Virus record (IMG/VR): IMGVR_UViG_3300046171_000030
Span: 1-54,633 of that record
Direction: 5' to 3' (one strand)
Origin: a virus
Length of the DNA: 54,633 bases
This document shows positions 35,990 through 43,239 of this stretch, piece by piece. Position 1 is the stretch's first letter. Every line of letters starts with the position of its first letter. Both the position numbers and the translations under genes were made by a program. The notes under the pieces are model-generated. The model worked only from the letters and a program-made list of their open reading frames with translations, did no database searches and was not told the origin of the DNA.

Positions 35990-36740
35990 ATAAATTCTCC
36001 ATATCTGTCGGGTTACGATATTTCAAGTCATCTTTTAGTTTTAGTACACGAACATCGTTTACGTGTCCTCTTAATTCCTTTGCCATCTGTAACGTCTTAG
36101 GTAGCGCATCGGGGTCTAACGCTATAATTGCTGTTGAGAACTGTGCAAGATACCCTTTATGCGATTCTTGCAGAGATGTTCCAAGAAGCGCAACCCCGAC
36201 AAAGGAACCGTAACCAACAACGGCTGCACTTACACAGTCCTCAACAACTACTGCGACATTACCACAACCATACGTGTATGGCAAGCCACTTTTTCCATAT
36301 CTTTTCCATTTAGGTAGACGCTTGCCAATTGCACGACCAGTAGCATCTACGATTTTTCCATCATGTACGACAGGGAAAACAATCCTGTCTTCTTTAACAT
36401 CATACATAACACCTAACTCATCTGGATCAAGTTTATATTGATAGCAAAAGTTTAGTACAGTACGCTTATCTCTGTGAGGTATAATGTAACTAGGCAGTTC
36501 AAATGTCTGCGTAGCAAACTCTTCTGCACCACTAAACCCAGCACGTATGTCATCCATAGACAGATGCACTCTAGTGCCACCTTTGATATTGCAGGATGCT
36601 TTATAACAGTTCCACACAAGAGAACCCATATTGTTGGTCACTGTGAATGTACGATAGCCACCACAGTTAGGACAATCTACTCTCTTTGTAGTTCCATTAG
36701 TAATATCCATATCACTTACAATGTTATATATATTATTCAT
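35970..36740 (-). CDS. DNA primase with zinc finger and Toprim domain
   Basis: 256 residues. The zinc-binding part has C23-x2-C26 and C45-x4-C50. The Toprim core follows with VVVEDCVSA (E167) and ALDPDA (D209, D211). This equals the N-terminal half of T7 gp4. The ATG overlaps the integrase stop (ATGA) and the gene runs 20 bases into the helicase gene. A promoter lies inside the end of the integrase gene, so primase, helicase and polymerase may be made without integrase. Confidence 0.92.
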   Translation of the reverse strand: MNNIYNIVSDMDITNGTTKRVDCPNCGGYRTFTVTNNMGSLVWNCYKASCNIKGGTRVHLSMDDIRAGFSGAEEFATQTFELPSYIIPHRDKRTVLNFCYQYKLDPDELGVMYDVKEDRIVFPVVHDGKIVDATGRAIGKRLPKWKRYGKSGLPYTYGCGNVAVVVEDCVSAAVVGYGSFVGVALLGTSLQESHKGYLAQFSTAIIALDPDALPKTLQMAKELRGHVNDVRVLKLKDDLKYRNPTDMENLYGIITD

Positions 36741-37663
36741 GTATTATCACTTTCCTTTGCGGCACTTGCTATGCTTATACCATGTGTTTTTCTAGCTGTC
36801 AATGCACTATCTGCACTTTGTAGTGTATTTTTTAAGTACGGTTTTACTGAAGATGGATTAGCATGTCCTGTAACCGACATAATTTGTGCCATACCGACAC
36901 CTGCCTCTACCATTTCAGTTGTACCAGTCCTTCGTAAATCAGATAGTCTTAATTCACTTGACAATCCTGCTGCATCCATAATCTTACGGCTATGTAACGG
37001 TAGTTTGTACAAGCTGTAAGGTATGAACTTACCATTGATAGGCTTTGGTCTAGGTGCAACATACTTCTGAAAGCCAAAGTCCTGCTCTTGCTGCTTCAGC
37101 ATCTCAAATAAATCATCTTCAATGGGCAAATGTACCTCTGCCTTACGCTTCGACTGCTCAATGTAAACAGTCTGTGCATCAAAGTCGATGGCATCCCATG
37201 TGAGCAGACGCATATCACCCAGACGTTGGCACCATTCATAGGCCATGTGAGCAATCAAACCGATGTTACGGCTGCTAAAATCGCCGTAGGCGGCGTTTAG
37301 GAACTTCTGTACATCCTCCCTACCCCAAACAACCTTACGCCTGTCAGCAGCCCTTTTACGCACGTTAGCGAAAGGATTGATTACACACATCTCCATACGC
37401 AATCCGTGATTGAATACAATGCGAGTGACTGACAGCAGGTGATTTGCTGTTGAGATACCACGTTCACACCAGTCGTTGTATGCAATCTTAGCAACACGAG
37501 TTGGCATGTCGGTGTAATTGTATTGGCAGAGGGGCTTGCCCTCTACCTCTGTGTTTAGCATGACGTTTAGCAGATACTTATAATGTCCTTTAGTTTCATC
37601 ACGTAAGTTCCTGTAATCGTAGGAAGAATAGTAGTCGTTTACTAACTTAAGAAGTTTCTTCAT
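36737..37663 (-). CDS. int: Tyrosine recombinase (integrase-like) with altered active site
   Basis: 308 residues from ATG 37663 after GGAGGAGAGTG. It has an N-terminal core-binding domain and a C-terminal catalytic domain. Visible residues: R147 in WCQRLGDMRLLTW, a Lys in the SKRKAE hairpin, R244 in SDLRRT, H267 in GHANPSSVKPYL and nucleophile Y276. The usual HxxR reads SxxR here (S241). Either activity tolerates this change or the enzyme works differently. No attachment site or repressor gene was found, so lysogeny is unproven; resolving genome multimers is an alternative. Confidence 0.88.
   Translation of the reverse strand: MKKLLKLVNDYYSSYDYRNLRDETKGHYKYLLNVMLNTEVEGKPLCQYNYTDMPTRVAKIAYNDWCERGISTANHLLSVTRIVFNHGLRMEMCVINPFANVRKRAADRRKVVWGREDVQKFLNAAYGDFSSRNIGLIAHMAYEWCQRLGDMRLLTWDAIDFDAQTVYIEQSKRKAEVHLPIEDDLFEMLKQQEQDFGFQKYVAPRPKPINGKFIPYSLYKLPLHSRKIMDAAGLSSELRLSDLRRTGTTEMVEAGVGMAQIMSVTGHANPSSVKPYLKNTLQSADSALTARKTHGISIASAAKESDNT
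36774..36802 (-). promoter_or_regulatory. Sigma70-type promoter for primase-helicase-polymerase
   Basis: TTGACA (36802-36797), 17 bases, TATAAG (36779-36774) on the minus strand, about 35 bases before the primase start and inside the 3' end of the integrase gene. Confidence 0.7.
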
Positions 37664-37814
37664 CACTCTCCTCCCAATCTATTACAACTTTCCATCCAAG
37701 AACTTTAACTTCAAAACCTGCTACGTACAGATTATGTTTCCAATTCATTATGTCTACTATTATATTTCTTTCTGTTTCCTCTGACAGATTTAATTCTTCT
37801 CTCCAATCGCTCAT
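37647..37814 (-). CDS. Small acidic protein before integrase, 55 aa
   Basis: The ATG at 37814 has GAAAGGAAATACTG upstream and follows the previous stop after one base; a longer frame back to 37847 lacks a ribosome site. Acidic, with a hydrophobic central strand pair (LYVAGFEVKVLGWKVVIDW). It overlaps the integrase by 17 bases. It could be an excisionase-type partner by position, but there is no clear helix-turn-helix. Confidence 0.6.
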   Translation of the reverse strand: MSDWREELNLSEETERNIIVDIMNWKHNLYVAGFEVKVLGWKVVIDWEESDEETS

Positions 37815-37815
37815 A

Positions 37816-38280
37816 TCAGTATTTCCTTTCATAGAACTCAAAACCAAATTGCTGACAATATTCTTCTATCGTATCGAGCTTTTGTTTAAACCCATTCTCA
37901 CAACGAATATTCTTTTTTAGATAAGCAAGAGCAGCCTCTTCTGTTTCATACTCATGATAGCCTTCTTCAGAGTAGAAATCATCTATGCGGGTTGCGTCCT
38001 CTACGTCATACCAGTACTTGATTATGTACTTAGGTTTATAGGTATATCCAGTTGATGTAACACCTCTTGGTTTTTTTAACCAGCGTCTGTACTCTTCCAT
38101 ACGTTGAACCAAGCTACTCAGCCATAAGGGGCATCTATCTTCTAATTCACCAGTCCGTATTAACTCGTAGGCTATAGGAAGCCACCGTGTTGGCGGCTCC
38201 CATTTATTTGTTTCAGGATTAATGAATACATCTTTCCAAGTGTATTCTTGTATGTCACCAGTTTCATCTAAGATCGCCAT
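37816..38280 (-). CDS. Protein of unknown function, 154 aa
   Basis: Trp/Tyr-rich, charged protein with a helical end (AALAYLKKNIRCENGFKQKLDTIEEYC). Its ATG overlaps or abuts the DUF932 stop region and its stop abuts the next ATG, so it sits in a coupled chain. No family recognised. Confidence 0.65.
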   Translation of the reverse strand: MAILDETGDIQEYTWKDVFINPETNKWEPPTRWLPIAYELIRTGELEDRCPLWLSSLVQRMEEYRRWLKKPRGVTSTGYTYKPKYIIKYWYDVEDATRIDDFYSEEGYHEYETEEAALAYLKKNIRCENGFKQKLDTIEEYCQQFGFEFYERKY

Positions 38281-39125
38281 TACGCTGCAACCTGCTGAAA
38301 CTGAGGTGAATCAATCCACTTGGCAACTTCCTGTTCTCTTGCCCACATGGACTGTGCTTCAGTGTCATTGCCAGTGTTACGAAGGTTGAACCCATTACGC
38401 TCATCGGCATAGCTGGCATAGTTTGTGAAGGCAGAATATAATGCCCAAACATTACGTCCACGTGTGCTAACCTCTTGATTATAAAGGGTAAACATCTTCT
38501 CTGACTTGCGTTCAGATTTAACTACAGCCTCAAGCAAATCTTTAACATCAACAGTCATAAGACTTGTGTTAGCCCAACGCTGGAACTTGTCAGCAGTTTC
38601 ATAGAAGTCTGTGACAGATGACTGCAACTCTTGAATAAACTTATCCAAGCTGAAGTTGCTAGTGTTCTTACGCTTGATCTTGTCATAGTCACCAGTGACC
38701 ATTCCATTTGTACAGAAGAAGTCTATAGCACCGAAGAAGACCATGTTGCTGCATGAACCATCAATGCCGTGCAAGGCAATCAGGCGAGGTGCAATGGTTG
38801 TGCTATGCTTGTCTGTAGTAATCTTACGCAGGACGTTAGGCATCGTCATGTCCATCATAACCCATGCATTGCTACGTGCAGTCTTGTAGTTGATGTTCAT
38901 GTTTTCACAGAACTCTGCACCAAGATGTTCAGATACAGCGTTATGTGCTTGGGTGAAGAAGTCACCATGTGAGGCACAGTTAAAGCCATTGCCTACAATA
39001 CCAATGTAGTCACCTGTGTTGCCATTGATGACATACTTTGACTTATCAAACTTAGTTGGCTCAAAGACCACAGGGAAGTTGATGTGATCTGGTAGTAGTG
39101 TTTCGGGTGTAAAATCTAGTGGCAT
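38280..39125 (-). CDS. DUF932 phage/plasmid-like protein
   Basis: 281 residues. The pattern YVINGNTGDYIGIVGNGF, RLIALHGIDGSCSNM and the helical C-terminal half match DUF932 proteins, which occur on phages and plasmids and have no settled function. AAAGGAGAATTATT gives a strong ribosome site. The 110-base gap upstream holds a short possible micropeptide gene. Confidence 0.75.
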   Translation of the reverse strand: MPLDFTPETLLPDHINFPVVFEPTKFDKSKYVINGNTGDYIGIVGNGFNCASHGDFFTQAHNAVSEHLGAEFCENMNINYKTARSNAWVMMDMTMPNVLRKITTDKHSTTIAPRLIALHGIDGSCSNMVFFGAIDFFCTNGMVTGDYDKIKRKNTSNFSLDKFIQELQSSVTDFYETADKFQRWANTSLMTVDVKDLLEAVVKSERKSEKMFTLYNQEVSTRGRNVWALYSAFTNYASYADERNGFNLRNTGNDTEAQSMWAREQEVAKWIDSPQFQQVAA

Positions 39126-39177
39126 AATAATTCTCCTTTCATAGAGTCAATTGATATTCTTTTATATCAGTAAACTT

Positions 39178-39234
39178 TCACAAAGTAAAGACTGCTAGTA
39201 CAACAAATATTATTACTCCTATTATAATATCCAT
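39178..39234 (-). CDS. Possible 18-residue membrane micropeptide
   Basis: The frame starts at ATG 39234, two bases after the upstream stop, and encodes a purely hydrophobic peptide (MDIIIGVIIFVVLAVFTL) that would span the membrane once. There is no clear Shine-Dalgarno, so it would rely on coupling. A similar peptide at 39500-39553 strengthens the case. Confidence 0.35.
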   Translation of the reverse strand: MDIIIGVIIFVVLAVFTL

Positions 39235-39235
39235 T

Positions 39236-39487
39236 CTAATAGTTCCAATATTTTACTTCAACATTGTCATCAACAATCAGCCGCCTCATCACAAACCACG
39301 CCTTATCCATGTTGCGTAAATCCTCATAGCTAATCTCGCACAACTCAGACACTGATTCTCTGATAGGCACAAAAGCCTGTAGCATTTCCAATACAGCCTG
39401 TTGCTGTTTAGGTGTCATGCTTTTCCATGTAGCAGTAGCCTGCTCCTTGTTGATTTCCCATTCTGATTTAACTTTTTTCTTTGTCAT
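39236..39487 (-). CDS. Small charged protein, 83 aa
   Basis: Basic N-terminus, helical middle (EINKEQATATWKSMTPKQQQ) and an acidic end. A GGAGAATAGAC leader precedes the ATG. It may be driven by the promoter at 39595. No family recognised. Confidence 0.65.
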   Translation of the reverse strand: MTKKKVKSEWEINKEQATATWKSMTPKQQQAVLEMLQAFVPIRESVSELCEISYEDLRNMDKAWFVMRRLIVDDNVEVKYWNY

Positions 39488-39499
39488 GTCTATTCTCCT

Positions 39500-39553
39500 T
39501 TACATTAGTATTAACAATAGTGGTATTACAGTTATCCACAACAACAACTCCAT
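39500..39553 (-). CDS. Probable 17-residue membrane micropeptide
   Basis: ATG 39553 lies six bases after GGAGA, which itself is part of the last codons of the upstream gene. The peptide MELLLWITVIPLLLILM is one hydrophobic helix. An ATG two codons earlier (39559) is in frame but too close to the GGAGA. The ideal ribosome site and tight stop-start coupling make translation likely; function unknown. Confidence 0.5.
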   Translation of the reverse strand: MELLLWITVIPLLLILM

Positions 39554-39555
39554 CT

Positions 39556-40071
39556 TCATTCTCCTCTCATCCATTGTGGCATCTCACGGCCTTTGTTATA
39601 ACGTGCGAACTTTGATTTGTCAACTACATAAAATGCACGGTAAGCCATGATAGGCCAACGCTCATCTGTCTTCAGGTCATCGTGTCCACTGAAGCATTGA
39701 GGGTGCGGGGTAAGACCAACAGCACCTTCACCTGTCGTGTTTGGTATGTGTTTTGTGCCATGATACAACGCAGCCTTGTGTTTACCTGCCCCATGATCTT
39801 TGCCATAGCGGTGTGTGTATTCACGCAGCATTGCGTCATACAGGGTGTATGCAAATGAGTAGTTAGCTTGGTTGTCCATAGCCCACAATGTGCATGGATG
39901 TTTCTGATGCACAGGCTTGTACAGGCCATGTTCTTCTGCATAGTCAGGGGCATGATGCCACACAGCAGTGCATAGCATCTGCGCTTCTTCCAATGGCATC
40001 TTCACAATGTGCTGGTCACATAGCTGCTTGGCTATGGCATCAGGGTGATGGTCAATTAGAAATCTATTCAT
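39556..40071 (-). CDS. Conserved phage protein, possible DNA-repair type
   Basis: 171 residues from ATG 40071, after GGAGAATTGCA. The core RFLIDHHPDAIAKQLCDQHIVKM, then EEAQMLCTAVW, is a widespread phage motif; I recall similarity to pyrimidine-dimer excision-type proteins, but I would not assign activity. It is His-rich in the middle (KPVHQKHPCTLWAMDN), which could bind metal. It overlaps the upstream gene by eight bases. Confidence 0.65.
   Translation of the reverse strand: MNRFLIDHHPDAIAKQLCDQHIVKMPLEEAQMLCTAVWHHAPDYAEEHGLYKPVHQKHPCTLWAMDNQANYSFAYTLYDAMLREYTHRYGKDHGAGKHKAALYHGTKHIPNTTGEGAVGLTPHPQCFSGHDDLKTDERWPIMAYRAFYVVDKSKFARYNKGREMPQWMRGE
39595..39623 (-). promoter_or_regulatory. Sigma70-type promoter inside the end of an early gene
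   Basis: TTGACA (39623-39618), 17 bases, TATAAC (39600-39595), minus strand. It would start transcripts for the micropeptide, the 83-residue protein and DUF932. Confidence 0.7.
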
Positions 40072-40267
40072 TGCAATTCTCCTCATACCATGTCTTGAAC
40101 TTGTGATAAGCCAATAGCTTATATGCTTCCAAGTCAAGGGTTTCCCAATCTCGTATGCTAATACCACATACTTCATGCGTGTTTTCAATCTCAGAGTCTA
40201 GCATCACCATCAAAGCGTTAGCTTCGTTGCGTGTTAGCTGTATCCATAGTGTGTTATCTTTAGCCAT
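40064..40267 (-). CDS. Small early protein, 67 aa
   Basis: The ATG at 40267 is preceded by GGAGGCGATTAC, an excellent site; the longer frame from 40294 is not needed. Mostly helical (RNEANALMVMLDSEIEN, then LDLEAYKLLAYHKFKTW). Overlaps both neighbours by eight bases. Function unknown. Confidence 0.65.
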   Translation of the reverse strand: MAKDNTLWIQLTRNEANALMVMLDSEIENTHEVCGISIRDWETLDLEAYKLLAYHKFKTWYEENCNE

Positions 40268-40466
40268 CGTAATCGCCTCCTTCATCACGTTCATGTAAGT
40301 CGCCTACATCTACATCATCACAGAGGTATGAGTAATTGTAGTTGGATAAGTTGAATAGCTTGACAGTGCCATCCTCATTACGGACGTAATCATCTGCCTC
40401 TACATCCACTACGGATAAGGACAAATCCCAAACCGCTACTGCATACGTTTTATTAGGGTCAAACAT
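40260..40466 (-). CDS. Small acidic early protein, 68 aa
   Basis: ATG 40466 with AGGAG eight bases upstream. Beta-like start (KTYAVAVWDLSLSVVDVEADD) and an Asp-rich tail. Overlaps both neighbours. Function unknown. Confidence 0.65.
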   Translation of the reverse strand: MFDPNKTYAVAVWDLSLSVVDVEADDYVRNEDGTVKLFNLSNYNYSYLCDDVDVGDLHERDEGGDYDG

Positions 40467-40614
40467 CGTCAATCTCCTCTATATTAATTTCAACTTCTCT
40501 CACGTGGTCATCCCATATGGTATGAATTGCATCCTCGTGTGCGTCTTCCTCTGTGTCACCTTCCACCTCAAATTTGTGGTAGACTGCGACATATGCTGTC
40601 CATCGTTTACCCAT
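40459..40614 (-). CDS. Small acidic early protein, 51 aa
   Basis: ATG 40614 follows GGAGGTGAGC closely; TGA at 40459-40461 overlaps the next gene by eight bases. The protein starts with a strand (RWTAYVAVYHKFEV) followed by an acidic helix (EGDTEEDAHEDAIHTIWDDH), a pattern also seen in its neighbour and typical of small phage host-takeover proteins. Function unknown. Confidence 0.65.
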   Translation of the reverse strand: MGKRWTAYVAVYHKFEVEGDTEEDAHEDAIHTIWDDHVREVEINIEEIDDV

Positions 40615-40625
40615 GCTCACCTCCA

Positions 40626-40781
40626 TTACCATTCCACAGGGTAGAATACTTCTACCATGCTATCACACTTAGGGCAAGTCAGTATCGTGACCATGCTAAA
40701 CTCATCACCACGATGCTCATCAGGGTTGATGTCATGGTCATTGCCCCAGATTAACTCGGTGTTACAGTGCCAACAGTTCAT
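40626..40781 (-). CDS. Zinc-ribbon microprotein, 51 aa
   Basis: ATG 40781 overlaps the upstream stop (ATGA) with GGGAG ahead; TAA at 40626-40628. Two CxxC knuckles, C3-x2-C6 (NCWHCN) and C36-x2-C39 (TCPKCD), predict a zinc ribbon. This fits nucleic-acid binding or a protein adaptor. It is one of the densely packed early genes. Confidence 0.7.
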   Translation of the reverse strand: MNCWHCNTELIWGNDHDINPDEHRGDEFSMVTILTCPKCDSMVEVFYPVEW

Positions 40782-40987
40782 CGTCTTACTCCCATTACCC
40801 AATCCTCTGCGGTATCCTCTGCATATTGCTGCGAGCGTCCAAGCAGATTAAGTTCCTCTACGATAGCACCATCCTGTATTAGCACAATGGTGTAGCTGCC
40901 ATCAGGTTCCTTGAACACACACGACTTGCGGTATGATATGTCACCACGGCTGCAATCTTCATCACTGTAAAACTCATGCAACAGCAT
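40778..40987 (-). CDS. Small early protein, 69 aa
   Basis: Start 40987 is six bases after GGAGA; an ATG two codons earlier also exists. Mixed alpha/beta with a central strand pair (GSYTIVLIQDGAIVEEL) and an acidic helix. Overlaps both neighbours. Function unknown. Confidence 0.65.
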   Translation of the reverse strand: MLLHEFYSDEDCSRGDISYRKSCVFKEPDGSYTIVLIQDGAIVEELNLLGRSQQYAEDTAEDWVMGVRR

Positions 40988-41462
40988 CTTCATTCTCCTC
41001 TGCATACTCAGCTATATATTCACTGATACCAAACTCAAGGTCAAGGTCAAGGTAATCTTCTACTACACTTTCCACATCGGTAGTAAACCAGTCATCATCA
41101 TCAGTGTACTCACCAATGTATCCCCAGCCTTCGTCAAGGTAACGTGCATTGATTTCAAAGCCCATGTCCACCAGCTTGTCAAAGACAGGAATAGGTGGCG
41201 ACCATGCAGTGTAGAAGTTTAGGTGTAGTGTGTTAGCATCAATGCGGGTACAGTGTGCTTCGTACACATCCCACTTTGTACCCCAATTCTCTAGCCGCCA
41301 CTCATACCAGCCTGATGTGGGTTCATTCTCATCATCACGAGGCTCTGGTATAAGATGATGACACAGTTCTGTGTTCTCTGTGTTCATCACATTGTAAATG
41401 TTATCAATCATCTGGCTGTCATCATGTGACAGGATTACTCTGTTATCTGTATGATTAGGCAT
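40974..41462 (-). CDS. Api92-like protein
   Basis: 162 residues. The start MPNHTDNRVIL and the core WYEWRLENWGTKWDVYEAH match the Api92-like/DUF1281 family, which carries a ferredoxin-like fold and is found on phages and plasmids. Function is unknown. The C-terminal third is a very acidic extension. AAGGAGATTTGTA precedes the ATG. Confidence 0.78.
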   Translation of the reverse strand: MPNHTDNRVILSHDDSQMIDNIYNVMNTENTELCHHLIPEPRDDENEPTSGWYEWRLENWGTKWDVYEAHCTRIDANTLHLNFYTAWSPPIPVFDKLVDMGFEINARYLDEGWGYIGEYTDDDDWFTTDVESVVEDYLDLDLEFGISEYIAEYAEENEDAVA

Positions 41463-41665
41463 TACAAATCTCCTTCATTATTTTGTTGAAAATGCGCTGC
41501 TAACTTTTTACAGTAAAAACTGTTAAAATTAGCTATGAAAACTAATTCGTTTCTGTCAACATCGTCATGAAATTCTACTGTGTACTCGTTTGTTAAAGCG
41601 TCATGTACAGTACTCCATTCTTTTGCTTGCTTTTGGAAAACCGCAATTAAATTGTCGTAATTCAT
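41462..41665 (-). CDS. Small early protein, 67 aa
   Basis: AGGAGAATGACAC precedes the ATG and the stop overlaps the next ATG. Helical start (DNLIAVFQKQAKEW), then a strand hairpin (NEYTVEFHDD; LVFIANFNSFYC). No family recognised. Confidence 0.6.
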   Translation of the reverse strand: MNYDNLIAVFQKQAKEWSTVHDALTNEYTVEFHDDVDRNELVFIANFNSFYCKKLAAHFQQNNEGDL

Positions 41666-41994
41666 GTGTCATTCTCCTCATCTTCTGTTTCTTCGTAAGG
41701 GTCTGTGTCTTTATCACCTTCAAACAACCACGGCTGAATGTACTCACTGTGTAGCCCTAGATTGTACAGGTTAGCGTCTGACCAATGGCTGTCATGTACA
41801 GGTCTTAATTCACCTACAGGATTATCAAAGATGCTCTCATGTGTCAAGACATCCCATTGATCGTACCCACTGGACACCATGACATCTCCAATGGCAAAGA
41901 CACTACCCATGCCAAGTTTACTATCCCTGACTTCTATTTCAAAGTCTTGCTCAACTACAAAACGTACTGTGATTTTCTTCTTAGCTGTTTCCAT
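41662..41994 (-). CDS. Early protein, 110 aa
   Basis: Starts with a beta hairpin (KITVRFVVEQDFEIEVRD), followed by an Asp/Tyr/Trp-rich body and an acidic tail (YEETEDEEND). AGGAGAAGTAAC precedes the ATG. Acidic, DNA-mimic-like charge is notable but the function is unknown. Confidence 0.65.
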   Translation of the reverse strand: METAKKKITVRFVVEQDFEIEVRDSKLGMGSVFAIGDVMVSSGYDQWDVLTHESIFDNPVGELRPVHDSHWSDANLYNLGLHSEYIQPWLFEGDKDTDPYEETEDEENDT

Positions 41995-41995
41995 G

Positions 41996-42109
41996 TTACT
42001 TCTCCTTTAATGCTGTTGTTACAAAATATACTAGTAACATTATGCCTGTCACAAGGTATGTCACAATGAACACATCCTCTGGAAGTATCTCAGGTATTTG
42101 ATTTTGCAC
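41996..42109 (-). CDS. Probable 37-residue membrane protein
   Basis: Reads from GTG 42109, which overlaps the end of the upstream gene, to TAA 41996-41998. It contains one transmembrane helix (VFIVTYLVTGIMLLVYFVTTAL) and a short basic tail (KEK). No good Shine-Dalgarno; coupling to the upstream stop is likely. It fills an otherwise empty 95-base gap and its last codons carry the ribosome site of the next gene. Confidence 0.5.
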   Translation of the reverse strand: MQNQIPEILPEDVFIVTYLVTGIMLLVYFVTTALKEK

Positions 42110-42665
42110 ACATAGCAGTGTGTTGCAGTTCGTTATCATGGTTCACCTTATCTGCACATTGTACTTGGTAATTGAATAGCTTGATTGCTTTGATCTTGTC
42201 AATCTTAAACCACTCACCTCTACGTTCTTCAGCAAAGTGTTCAAAGATTTTGTGCATCTCTTTCTCTTTCTTCGCTCTATTATCTGAGTAAACTACAGCC
42301 ACTACACTGTAATCACGAAAGGGTGATGATGTTTGGTAGCCTTCACATCTGTGGTACGCATCAATAGCCTTACCGACTTTTATCCAGTCATAGAAGTTTG
42401 GATTCCAGACAGCATACACATCACCTGCTTCTTCAGCATCATACAGGGCTTCTACTAGCTTGTGGATGTCATTGATCTTGGCGTTCTTAAACACTACACG
42501 ATCAACAGAACCACCTTGCTGTATGTACCCATCTAACGTGCGATATTGATTTTTGTAGTACACTAAGCCCTTGTCATTCATGTGATGTGGTACACCTACC
42601 TCACGCCAAGTGTAGCCATCATAGCGTTTGCCATCGGCACGAACATCACCTCTTATTGGTTTCAT
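42090..42665 (-). CDS. GIY-YIG family (T5orf172-like) nuclease-type protein
   Basis: 191 residues. The middle has VYAVWNPNFYDWIKVGKA, an Arg ten residues on (YHRCEGY), and a late Glu/His helix followed by RRGEWFKI, the layout of T5orf172/MUG113 GIY-YIG domains. The first tyrosine pair is altered (VYAV), so activity is uncertain. It is free-standing and may be a homing or host-DNA-attacking endonuclease. It is separated from the upstream gene by a terminator and a TGTAAC dyad, so it seems to be controlled on its own. Confidence 0.72.
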   Translation of the reverse strand: MKPIRGDVRADGKRYDGYTWREVGVPHHMNDKGLVYYKNQYRTLDGYIQQGGSVDRVVFKNAKINDIHKLVEALYDAEEAGDVYAVWNPNFYDWIKVGKAIDAYHRCEGYQTSSPFRDYSVVAVVYSDNRAKKEKEMHKIFEHFAEERRGEWFKIDKIKAIKLFNYQVQCADKVNHDNELQHTAMCAKSNT

Positions 42666-42685
42666 CGGTTCATCTCCTTTGAAAA

Positions 42686-42700
42686 TGTAACGGCGTTACA
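42686..42700. promoter_or_regulatory. TGTAAC-NNN-GTTACA dyad, copy 1
   Basis: 15-base perfect dyad with centre GGC (plus strand). It lies 20 bases before the GIY-YIG start and touches the T-run of the terminator at 42700-42767. Confidence 0.8.
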
Positions 42701-42767
42701 AAAAATGAGTGACAGTGTTAGTTTGGCACTTTTGGTGGTCAGGTAGTTCTCACCTGCACTGTCACTC
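42700..42767 (-). terminator. Large branched intrinsic terminator
   Basis: Minus-strand arm GAGTGACAGTG (42767-42757) pairs perfectly over 11 bases with CACTGTCACTC (42717-42707), followed by A and T6. Inside, CAGGT/ACCTG forms a second 5-pair stem. It lies after the gene at 42780 and before the GIY-YIG gene. Confidence 0.75.
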
Positions 42768-42779
42768 TGGTTACCCACC

Positions 42780-43025
42780 TTACTTAGCTTCGTGAATTAC
42801 AAAGTCATTGCCATTCTTAGATACTACACGATACAGGTTCCAGAATGGATTGCCGTAGTAGCGAATGTGCTTGCCATCATTTACCTGTAAGAACTTGCCA
42901 CTGGCTGATGCACCTACATAGTATTTGCCCATGCGATTGAATGAGCGAACATTCTGGCGATCAATGGTTGGCTTTGTACCTGTCAGGGCGTTGAGGATAT
43001 TGATAGCTTTTACTTTTACAAACAT
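42780..43025 (-). CDS. Small basic early protein, 81 aa
   Basis: AAAGGAGATGTAATC precedes the ATG. Basic, beta-rich body (KYYVGASASGKFLQVND; LYRVVSKNGNDFVIHEAK) resembling a small SH3- or OB-like fold. Followed directly by the branched terminator. Function unknown. Confidence 0.65.
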   Translation of the reverse strand: MFVKVKAINILNALTGTKPTIDRQNVRSFNRMGKYYVGASASGKFLQVNDGKHIRYYGNPFWNLYRVVSKNGNDFVIHEAK

Positions 43026-43095
43026 GATTACATCTCCTTTGTACTGATTAAGTTGGTTAAGGTGAGTAGTTTTATGCCATACTCAGGGCAGTAAG

Positions 43096-43239
43096 TCAAG
43101 AGGCTTGAGCCATGCGCTTGGCAAACCTAGCTGCCTTACGCTGAGTGGTCTTGCTCTTGTTGTGGCTACGCCAATGGTCACGCTTGCCATCAGCCTTTGG
43201 GGTCTTCAAGTTCTTCATCTTTTCGATTTTGATTTGCAA
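43096..43239 (-). CDS. Small very basic protein, 47 aa
   Basis: Starts at TTG 43239, seven bases after GGAGA, or at ATG 43218 in the same frame. About one third Lys/Arg (GKRDHWRSHNKSKTTQRKAARFAKRM), so it probably binds nucleic acid or ribosomes. Overlaps the end of the upstream gene. New small gene; unknown function. Confidence 0.55.
   Translation of the reverse strand: MQIKIEKMKNLKTPKADGKRDHWRSHNKSKTTQRKAARFAKRMAQAS

Noticed and set aside
39532-39540. Perfect DnaA-box sequence TTATCCACA
   Set aside because: A single box inside a short coding frame with no cluster around it; a lone nine-base match in 54 kb is not evidence of an origin.
41555-41580. Possible minus-strand promoter with TTGACA in the 41462 gene
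   Set aside because: Best -10 is ATAGCT or TAGCTA at 17-18 bases, too poor compared with the other promoters.
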